Shown here piece by piece: positions 14,685-20,148 of a DNA stretch of 20,148 nt (its first letter is position 1; the number at the start of each line of letters is the position of its first letter). The stretch covers positions 1 through 20,148 of the forward strand of contig JAJYMR010000055.1 of assembly GCA_021786815.1 (NCBI GenBank), in the 5' to 3' direction. A program made the translations under genes and the position numbers. The DNA is from Deltaproteobacteria bacterium. GTDB lineage: Bacteria; Desulfobacterota; Binatia; Binatales; Binataceae. A model generated the notes under the pieces. That model was not told where the DNA came from, ran no database searches, and saw only the letters and a list, made by a program, of their open reading frames with translations.

Positions 14685-14981
14685 ATGGCCGAGAAAAAAA
14701 TCAGTCTGGAGCAAGTGCGTCATGTCGCGCGCCTTGCGCGGCTTGAAATGAGCGCCGACGATGAAGCGCGCCTTCAGGCCGACATGAGCAGCATCCTGGC
14801 GTACGTCGAGAAGCTCAACGAACTCGACACCACCGACGTGCCTCCGACCGCGCAGGTCGGCGAGGCTGGCACTCCGATCCGCGATGACGCGGTGACCAAC
14901 CATCCCGCGCCCGAAGAGATGCTGGCCAATGCGCCGGCGCGCCAAGGCGGATTTTTCAAGGTCCCCCGGATTATAGAGTAA
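14685..14981 (+). CDS. gatC: Aspartyl/glutamyl-tRNA amidotransferase subunit C
   Basis: A 98-residue GatC, the small belt subunit that wraps around GatA and stabilises the GatCAB complex. It starts MAEKKISLEQVRHVARLARL and has the typical DTTDVPPTAQV segment, RDDAV, and the closing GGFFKVPRIIE found in almost all GatC proteins. An AGGA ribosome binding site lies about 10 bases upstream. It is the first gene of gatCAB, the enzyme that converts Glu-tRNA-Gln or Asp-tRNA-Asn to the amide form in bacteria lacking the matching synthetase. Confidence 0.96.
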   Translation: MAEKKISLEQVRHVARLARLEMSADDEARLQADMSSILAYVEKLNELDTTDVPPTAQVGEAGTPIRDDAVTNHPAPEEMLANAPARQGGFFKVPRIIE

Positions 14982-15021
14982 CCGGGCTCGAACCCGACGG
15001 CCCGTCCAGAAAGACCAGCGA

Positions 15022-16482
15022 ATGACATCCGAACTCAACAAGTTAAGCGTCTCCGAGGCGCGCGACATGCTTCGAAAGCGCGAGGTCTCCTCGCGCGAAA
15101 TCACCCGCGCCTGCCTCGATCGTATCGCCGAGGTCGAACCTCGCCTGAGCGCCTTCATCACCGTGTCCGAGCGCGAGGCGCTCGAACAGGCGGACGCGGC
15201 CGACCGCCGTCTTGGTTCGGGCGACGCGCCCGCGATGTGCGGAATTCCGATTGCGCTCAAGGACATCTATTGCACGCGCGGAGTACGCACCACCTGCGCC
15301 TCGAAGATCCTCGAAAACTTCGTTCCTCCCTTCGACGCAACGGTCATCGCGAAACTGCGCGCCGAGGGCGCGGTCTTCCTTGGCAAGACCAATATGGACG
15401 AGTTCGCGATGGGCTCCTCCACGGAGAATTCCGCCTTCGGCCCGACGCGCAACCCCTACGACCTGGAGCGCGTGGCCGGCGGTTCTTCGGGCGGCTCGGC
15501 GGCTGCGGTCGCGGCTGACGAATGCCTTGCCTCGCTCGGCACCGACACCGGAGGCTCGATTCGCGAGCCGGCTTCGTTCTGCGGCGTGGTCGGAATCAAG
15601 CCGACCTACAGCCGCGTGAGCCGCTACGGGGTAATCGCCTACGCGTCGTCGCTCGACCAGGTGGGCCCGTTCGCCAAAACCGTGCGCGACGCGGCGATCC
15701 TGCTTCGTGCGCTCGCGGGCGTCGATTCGCACGACTCGACCTGCTCGGCACGTCCCGTGCCCGACTACGAAAAGGCACTCACGGGCGACGTCAAAGGGCT
15801 TCGAATCGGCGTGCCGAAGGAATATTTCGTCGAAGGGATGGAGCGCGAGGTCAAAATTGCCGTGCGCGCCGCGCTCAAGCATTACGAATCGCTCGGCGCG
15901 CGCCTCGTCGATATCTCGCTTCCTCACACGCCCTACGCGATCGGGTGCTATTACCTGGTCGCGACCGCGGAGGCGAGCGCCAACCTCGCGCGCTACGACG
16001 GCGTGCGCTACGGCTTTCGAGCCGAGTCGGAGAACACCGACGAGCTTTACAACCGCTCGCGCGCCAAAGGCTTCGGCGCCGAGGTTAAGCGCCGGATCAT
16101 GCTCGGAACGTTCGCGCTCTCGGCCGGCTACTACGACGCCTATTATCTGAAGGCGCAGAAGGTCCGCACGCTCATCCGCCGCGACTTCGAGCGAGCATTC
16201 ACGAACTGCGACGTTATCGTCGTGCCGGTCGCGCCGGCCACCGCCTTCAGACTCGGCGAGAAGACGGCAGACCCGCTCACGATGTATCTCTCGGACATTT
16301 TCACCATCTCGGTGAACCTGGCGGGATTGCCCGGGATGTCGATTCCGTGCGGCTACGACGGCGACGGCCTTCCGATCGGGATGCAGATGATCGGGCCGGC
16401 CTTCAGCGAGGAAACCATCTTCCGCACGGGCGACGCGTACGAACGCTCGCGCGCGCAGGCAAAGCGGCCGACGAAGGTGTGA
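15022..16482 (+). CDS. gatA: Aspartyl/glutamyl-tRNA amidotransferase subunit A
   Basis: A 486-residue amidase-signature enzyme, the glutaminase subunit that frees ammonia for the tRNA-bound Glu or Asp. The catalytic Ser-cisSer-Lys triad is visible: Lys80 in IPIALKDIY, Ser155 in VAGGSSGGSAAAV and nucleophile Ser179 in GTDTGGSIREPA. GVVGIKPTYSRVSRYG and SSLDQVGPFAKT follow, as expected for GatA. The length is normal. It begins 40 bases after gatC and ends 5 bases before gatB, so the three are one operon. The ribosome binding site is weak. Confidence 0.97.
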   Translation: MTSELNKLSVSEARDMLRKREVSSREITRACLDRIAEVEPRLSAFITVSEREALEQADAADRRLGSGDAPAMCGIPIALKDIYCTRGVRTTCASKILENFVPPFDATVIAKLRAEGAVFLGKTNMDEFAMGSSTENSAFGPTRNPYDLERVAGGSSGGSAAAVAADECLASLGTDTGGSIREPASFCGVVGIKPTYSRVSRYGVIAYASSLDQVGPFAKTVRDAAILLRALAGVDSHDSTCSARPVPDYEKALTGDVKGLRIGVPKEYFVEGMEREVKIAVRAALKHYESLGARLVDISLPHTPYAIGCYYLVATAEASANLARYDGVRYGFRAESENTDELYNRSRAKGFGAEVKRRIMLGTFALSAGYYDAYYLKAQKVRTLIRRDFERAFTNCDVIVVPVAPATAFRLGEKTADPLTMYLSDIFTISVNLAGLPGMSIPCGYDGDGLPIGMQMIGPAFSEETIFRTGDAYERSRAQAKRPTKV

Positions 16483-16487
16483 GTGAA

Positions 16488-17933
16488 ATGGCGATCGGTC
16501 TGGAAAAGTACGAAGCGGTAATCGGACTTGAGGTTCACGCGCAGCTTCTCACCCGCTCGAAGCTGTTCTGCGGATGCTCGACGGCGTTCGGCGCTCCGCC
16601 CAACGGCAACGTATGCCCGGTGTGCATGGGAATGCCCGGCGTGCTGCCGGTGCTCAATCGCCAGGCCGTCGAGCTTGCGGTGCGCGCGGGAATCGCCGCG
16701 CACTCCGAGATCGCGCCGCACTCGATCTTCGACCGCAAGAGCTACTTCTATCCCGACCTGCCCAAGGGCTACCAGATAAGCCAGTACGAAACGCCCGTGT
16801 GCAAGGGCGGCTACGTTGAGCTGCCCGCAAAGGACGGCGAGGAGCCCAAGCGTATCCGTCTGGTCCGAATCCATCTCGAGGAAGACGCCGGCAAGAACAT
16901 CCATGAGGCCGATGGCTCGCTGGTCGATTTCAACCGCTCCGGCGTGCCGCTGGTCGAGATCGTAAGCGAGCCCGACATCCGAAGCGCCGACGAGGCCGGC
17001 GCCTACCTGCGCGCGCTCCACGCCATCCTGCGCTACGCCGACATCTCGGACGCACGGATGGAGGAGGGGAGCATGCGATGCGACGTCAACGTGTCGGTGC
17101 GTCCGCGCGGCACCGAGAAGCTCGGCGTCAAGAGCGAAATCAAGAACCTCAACTCCTTCCGATTCGTCGAAAAGGCGATCGAGTTCGAAGTCAGCCGCCA
17201 GATCGAAATCCTCGAGGCGGGCGGCAAGATTGCCCAGGAAACCCATCTCTGGGACCCGGTGCGCGAGGAAACGCGCCCGATGCGCTCGAAGGAGTTCGCC
17301 CACGACTATCGCTATTTCCCGGAGCCTGACCTGCCGCCGCTCAGGATCCCGCCCGACCTCGTCGAGGCGGTGAAATCCACGATGCCGGAGATGCCGGCCG
17401 AGCGCCGCGCCCGCTATGTCCGCGACTATACGCTCTCGCCCTACGAGGCCGACGTGCTCGTCGCCGAGCGCGAAGTCGCCGACTACTTCGAGGCGGCGCT
17501 GCCGGGCCTCAAGAATCGCAAGGCGGCGGCAAACTGGGTGATGACCGAAGTGCTGCGCGCGATACGCGAGAGCGCAAAACCGCTCGCCGAAGCGGCTCCG
17601 AAGCCGGCCGAGACAGGCTCGCTGCTGCGGATGGTCGAAGCTCAGAAGATCAGCCTCAACGCCGCCAAGACCGCGTTCGCCGCGATGTGCAAATCGGGCA
17701 AAGGTGCGGAGGCGACGGTCGCCGAGCTTGGACTCGCGCAGGTCTCCGACGAAGCCGCTATCGCCGAGGTGTGCGACAAGGTAATCGCGGCCCATCCCAA
17801 GGAACTCGCCGAATATCGCGGCGGGCGCGACAAGCTGTTCGGCTTTTTCGTGGGTCAGGCGATGAAGGCGATGGGCGGCAAGGCCAATCCCAAGGTGATC
17901 AACGAGCTCCTGAAAAAGAAACTCGCCGGATAA
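16488..17933 (+). CDS. gatB: Aspartyl/glutamyl-tRNA amidotransferase subunit B
   Basis: A 481-residue GatB, the ATP-dependent kinase/transamidase subunit that activates the tRNA-bound carboxyl group and adds ammonia. The N-terminal domain contains YEAVIGLEVHAQL, a zinc-type cysteine cluster FCGCSTAF ... NVCPVCMGMPG, FYPDLPKGYQISQYE, and FNRSGVPLVEIVSEPD. The C-terminal YqeY-like tRNA-binding tail starts around LKNRKAAANWVM and ends INELLKKKLAG. ATG 16488 is chosen because MAIGLEKYEAVIGLEVH matches the family start; a GTG at 16479 overlapping the gatA stop is possible. Confidence 0.97.
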   Translation: MAIGLEKYEAVIGLEVHAQLLTRSKLFCGCSTAFGAPPNGNVCPVCMGMPGVLPVLNRQAVELAVRAGIAAHSEIAPHSIFDRKSYFYPDLPKGYQISQYETPVCKGGYVELPAKDGEEPKRIRLVRIHLEEDAGKNIHEADGSLVDFNRSGVPLVEIVSEPDIRSADEAGAYLRALHAILRYADISDARMEEGSMRCDVNVSVRPRGTEKLGVKSEIKNLNSFRFVEKAIEFEVSRQIEILEAGGKIAQETHLWDPVREETRPMRSKEFAHDYRYFPEPDLPPLRIPPDLVEAVKSTMPEMPAERRARYVRDYTLSPYEADVLVAEREVADYFEAALPGLKNRKAAANWVMTEVLRAIRESAKPLAEAAPKPAETGSLLRMVEAQKISLNAAKTAFAAMCKSGKGAEATVAELGLAQVSDEAAIAEVCDKVIAAHPKELAEYRGGRDKLFGFFVGQAMKAMGGKANPKVINELLKKKLAG

Positions 17934-17940
17934 GCCTCAC

Positions 17941-17960
17941 GCCGGCGCGGACATGCCGGC
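17941..17960 (+). terminator. Small hairpin after gatB, possible transcription end
   Basis: GCCGGC, an 8-base loop and GCCGGC begin 8 bases after the gatB stop. The stem is GC-rich but no T-run follows, so intrinsic termination is doubtful. Confidence 0.25.
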
Positions 17961-17997
17961 CCCGACAAGCGCGGCTATCGACTTGCAACCGGCGATG

Positions 17998-18175
17998 CTA
18001 CGGTTCGATCCAAACTCCGTCGGCCACGGAGCCGGTGGCGGACGGAAAGGAAGGAAACGCGATGGCTTCCGGGTCGGCGTTCGACGCTCCCTGGGTAACA
18101 ATCTGGACTGAGCCGCGCCCGAGTCGCGATGGATCGAGATGATGCCGGTTCATCCCGCCGCAGGCGGGCTCTCTA
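17998..18175 (-). pseudogene. Possible tail of a lost protein-coding gene
   Basis: On the minus strand, downstream of the DUF4239 stop, a frame reads GSVQIVTQGASNADPEAIAF, then PSFPSATGSVADGVWIEP, and ends at TAG (18000-17998). Its composition looks more like a folded protein end than the arginine-rich shadows seen elsewhere. The frame has no start of its own before it runs into DUF4239 in another frame, so it could be the 3' end of a gene whose front part was lost. I do not recognise the family. The other content of this 242-base gap is the small hairpin after gatB and a short plus-strand frame at 18062. Confidence 0.25.
18062..18142 (+). CDS. Possible 26-residue small protein with a strong ribosome binding site
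   Basis: ATG GCT TCC ... TGA encodes MASGSAFDAPWVTIWTEPRP plus six more residues. It is preceded by a purine-rich AAGGAAGG ending about 6-7 bases before the ATG, one of the better ribosome binding sites in the window. No family is recognised, and it lies antisense to the possible gene tail, so the two interpretations compete. Confidence 0.2.
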   Translation: MASGSAFDAPWVTIWTEPRPSRDGSR

Positions 18176-18979
18176 CTATTTGGTCTTCCCGAACGACAAG
18201 TCGGCCCACGATTGCTGGGTCTTGACGAAGGCACCCGGAGAGACGCTGACCTCGCCGCGAAACGGCCAGTCGAGGGCAACGATCAGCACCACCACCAGCG
18301 CGAGTGAGATCGCAACGGCCGCGGTCATCACCAGATGCATGCGGAAGTCATCGAAGCCGAACAAGTAGGTAAACCCAATCACGACCGCGCCGCCGAAACA
18401 GAGGATCCACCAAATCACCTCCGGAACGTGCCCTTCCGCCGCCGAGAGCCGGCTGGTACGGGCGCGGTAGAGCTCATTTAATGTCCTCAACAGTTCGGCC
18501 TGAATCACCGCTTCACCCGGATTGACCGGCTGCAGCGTGACGACGGCCGTATGCAGCCTGCGCAGCGGTTCCCACGCCTGGTCTGGCGTCTTTCCGGCTT
18601 GCTGCAGCGGCCATTCGTCGTCGATCACGGCCCTGATGTACTGCCGCGCATCGTTGCGAATGTTTGCGCCCGCATCGGGTGGCAGGCCCTGGGTGTCCCG
18701 GTAGATGCTGCCGACGTAGTCCGCCTCAAGATCGACGATCTGCTCCGCGTGGCTGAAAGATTCCCAGGTCGCGACCGCGATGGAAGCGAGCAGAACCGCG
18801 TAGGTGACGCTGATAGCCGCGACTATGAACCCGGCCAACTCATTGTGCGCCCGGCGAAACTCCACGTGGACCGCGCGGTGAAAGATCGCGAGGCCGACAC
18901 ACGCTCCACCCGCGATGAGCGTTACCAGAATCGTCCCCCACAGCCACGTCGGGCTGTTATAGATCCAGTCGCTAATCAT
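18176..18979 (-). CDS. DUF4239 (bestrophin-like) membrane protein
   Basis: A 267-residue integral membrane protein of the DUF4239, or bestrophin-like, group; no function is established. The pattern is two membrane helices near the N-terminus (TWLWGTILVTLIAGGACVGL and FIVAAISVTYAVLLASIAVA) and a soluble helical middle of about 110 residues rich in Glu and Arg. Two C-terminal helices follow (VIWWILCFGGAVVIGFTYLF and MTAAVAISLALVVVLIVAL). The ending LDWPFRGEVSVSPGAFV is typical of DUF4239. ATG 18979 is preferred; an in-frame GTG at 19003 would add 8 residues. A short GC hairpin (CCCGCC-TGC-GGCGGG) lies just after the stop. It stands alone between a gap and the hairpin region at 19046. Confidence 0.85.
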   Translation of the reverse strand: MISDWIYNSPTWLWGTILVTLIAGGACVGLAIFHRAVHVEFRRAHNELAGFIVAAISVTYAVLLASIAVATWESFSHAEQIVDLEADYVGSIYRDTQGLPPDAGANIRNDARQYIRAVIDDEWPLQQAGKTPDQAWEPLRRLHTAVVTLQPVNPGEAVIQAELLRTLNELYRARTSRLSAAEGHVPEVIWWILCFGGAVVIGFTYLFGFDDFRMHLVMTAAVAISLALVVVLIVALDWPFRGEVSVSPGAFVKTQQSWADLSFGKTK

Positions 18980-19045
18980 TCGGCCCGCCCGCTCGCTGCT
19001 CACGCACTATCGCTTTGTGGTCATCCGCCGCCCGCAACCCGGGGC

Positions 19046-19081
19046 GCCGAGCGCGAGCAGCCAAGGCTGCTCGCGCTCGGC
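19046..19081. repeat. Strong perfect inverted repeat, 17-bp arms, 2-base loop
   Basis: GCCGAGCGCGAGCAGCC, then AA, then its exact reverse complement. It lies in the 144-base gap between the downstream end of the secreted-protein gene (stop at 19148) and the DUF4239 start region. No T-run follows on either strand, so it is not a standard intrinsic terminator, though it may stall transcription or protect mRNA 3' ends. Confidence 0.85.
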
Positions 19082-19147
19082 CGCCACCACTACCAAGTCC
19101 TGGCCGTCACAAACGCGCAAAGCGTGCCGGCCGCCGTCACCATCGGA

Positions 19148-20148
19148 TCAATACGGGCCAGTTCCGGCACAGCTTGGGAACTTGAACGAAGCGATTCGCG
19201 TCTGCCAGTTCGGCGCCTCTCCGGTTTTGGGGATGTATTCGGTCGTGTACCAGAACGTGCAGTCATCGGCCGGGTCGATCGACAGCGCGCTGTAATCGCC
19301 CCATCGATCCGTGCCACGCTGCGAGCCTTTGCCGGCCATAACGACGATGTCCTCGGATTCCATCGTTCCAGCCGGATCGCCGGGTGTGCGGCCGGTGTAT
19401 GCGATGTGCGGATGGAGGCCTGGTCCCGAGAGGCTGTAACCGATTGCAATATCGCCGACGGAGTCCATCCCGATGCTGCCCATCCAGCGCCAGTGCGCGT
19501 TGGGCGCGTAGGTACCTTGTTGATAGATGCTCGGAACGGTCGACAGTCCGCGGATCTCATACCATCGCAGTGCCGCGCCGATGGCCTTCTTCTTCTCGAT
19601 TACGCGGGCCACCGTGTGAGTCGCCACAAGAGCTTCGTGATCTCCAAAGTTCCGATAGGCTGCGCGATACATCATCCGGTCCGAGATCTCGTCGAGTTTC
19701 ATTGGAACGCCGGCTTGCGGGATACATCCCTGCGGATCGTTGCCTTTGCCTTTTTTGATCGGCCCCGGTTCAACCTCTTTGCAGGCGGGCGTGAACGGCT
19801 GAACCGGCAACACCACTGGCCCCGTCAGGTTGGCGTTGGCCGGATTGGCGAAGTCCGCATGTAACGACCAGATGTTCACGACATTGCTGCCAAAGTTAAC
19901 AAAATAGCCCGGCGAGCCGGTCGGCGGAGCGAGGGCGCCGTCCCAATCCGCGGGCACGCTTCCAAACAGCGCCGGGGCATCGAAGCATTGCGCCGTCGCC
20001 GTGGAATTGTCGAGCATCGCGTTGCGGTCAAAGGCACATGCCCTTCCCCCAACCAGGGTGTCCCCGTTGAACATGTTGAACGAGAAATAGTAGCCGTCGG
20101 TCCATACGCCCATATGTGGGTAATCGGCGAAATCCGGGCCCATAGATC
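19148..20148 (-). CDS. Probable secreted/extracellular protein, 3' part (5' end outside window)
   Basis: At least 333 codons, open to the right edge, so the start and any signal peptide are missing. I do not recognise a named family with confidence. Features suggest an extracellular all-beta protein, probably a beta-propeller or sialidase-like (BNR) fold. There are aromatic, Asp/Gly-rich blades such as DYPHMGVWTDGYYFSFNMF and GSIGMDSVGDIAIGYSLSG, and WGDYSALSIDP followed by DDCTFWYTTEYIP. Cysteines are spaced through the chain and could form disulfides. A linker rich in Lys and Gly (GPIKKGKGNDPQG) lies near the middle. Segments such as 'WGDYSALSIDP...FWYTTEYI' resemble uncharacterised large exported proteins in soil bacteria. 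It ends KFPSCAGTGPY. Confidence 0.75.
   Translation of the reverse strand, partial: SMGPDFADYPHMGVWTDGYYFSFNMFNGDTLVGGRACAFDRNAMLDNSTATAQCFDAPALFGSVPADWDGALAPPTGSPGYFVNFGSNVVNIWSLHADFANPANANLTGPVVLPVQPFTPACKEVEPGPIKKGKGNDPQGCIPQAGVPMKLDEISDRMMYRAAYRNFGDHEALVATHTVARVIEKKKAIGAALRWYEIRGLSTVPSIYQQGTYAPNAHWRWMGSIGMDSVGDIAIGYSLSGPGLHPHIAYTGRTPGDPAGTMESEDIVVMAGKGSQRGTDRWGDYSALSIDPADDCTFWYTTEYIPKTGEAPNWQTRIASFKFPSCAGTGPY

Noticed and set aside
14984..15003. CGGGCTCGAACCCG between gatC and gatA, which looks like a T arm or tiny terminator
   Set aside because: It is only a 4-bp stem with no cloverleaf around it and no T-run; gatC and gatA are only 40 bases apart and are expected to be co-transcribed.
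16353..17795. 480-codon minus-strand open frame opposite gatB
   Set aside because: gatB is unmistakable on the plus strand; the antisense translation shows no family pattern.
18000..18020. GGTTCGATCC, another tRNA-like T-loop string
   Set aside because: No complementary stem arms and no upstream cloverleaf; it coincides with the codons of the possible gene tail.
18551..19864. Long plus-strand open frame (437 codons) across DUF4239, the hairpin and the secreted-protein gene
   Set aside because: It is Arg/Ala/His-rich with no domain, it runs through an intergenic hairpin, and the opposite strand holds proteins with clear membrane helices and blade-like motifs.

Overview
The window reads as one stretch of a GC-rich bacterial chromosome, densely packed with short intergenic gaps and many start/stop overlaps. 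The gene families present are a complete Ni-Fe hydrogenase maturation set, a Pho two-component/Pst locus, GatCAB and SerRS. They suggest a Gram-negative, soil- or sediment-type lineage near the deltaproteobacteria, Binatota or Methylomirabilota. That placement is a guess from gene content and base composition; there is no rRNA or other marker here. I see no tRNA, rRNA, CRISPR array, transposase, prophage or integration site.

Layout. (1) 1-5072, + strand: a tightly coupled hydrogenase-maturation operon hypF(partial)-hypC-hypD-hypE-[crotonase-fold gene]-hypA-hypB. It contains everything needed to make and insert the Fe(CN)2CO group and nickel, but no hydrogenase structural gene lies in the window. 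The crotonase-fold gene between hypE and hypA is the unusual member. (2) 5074-6171, - strand: a FAD-dependent amine/amino-acid oxidoreductase converging on hypB. (3) 6172-6497: a divergent intergenic region with two copies of an operator-like repeat. (4) 6498-8774, + strand: an overlapping three-gene set of unknown pathway: a 70-aa zinc-ribbon protein, a DUF364-type putative heavy-metal-chelation protein and a radical SAM/SPASM protein. (5) 8783-12811, - strand: a phosphate locus reading, in transcription order, Pho-box-like promoter, broken pst permease gene, pstB, phoU, phoB, phoR. The permease genes have collapsed to an N-terminal stub joined out of frame to the PstA C-terminus, and no pstS, pstC or intact pstA is present. 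(6) 12852-14573, - strand: serS preceded by a UPF0102 (YraN-like) gene. (7) 14685-17933, + strand: gatC-gatA-gatB, the tRNA-dependent amidotransferase. (8) 17934-20148: a sparser stretch with a DUF4239 membrane protein and the 3' part of a probably secreted protein, both on the - strand. It also holds a 17-bp-arm hairpin and a fragment that looks like the tail of a lost gene.

The most interesting points are the crotonase-like gene inside the hyp operon (possibly related to the CO-forming domain of HypX), the uncharacterised zinc-ribbon/DUF364/radical-SAM cluster with its repeated upstream palindromes, and the deleted pst permease behind an apparently intact Pho promoter.
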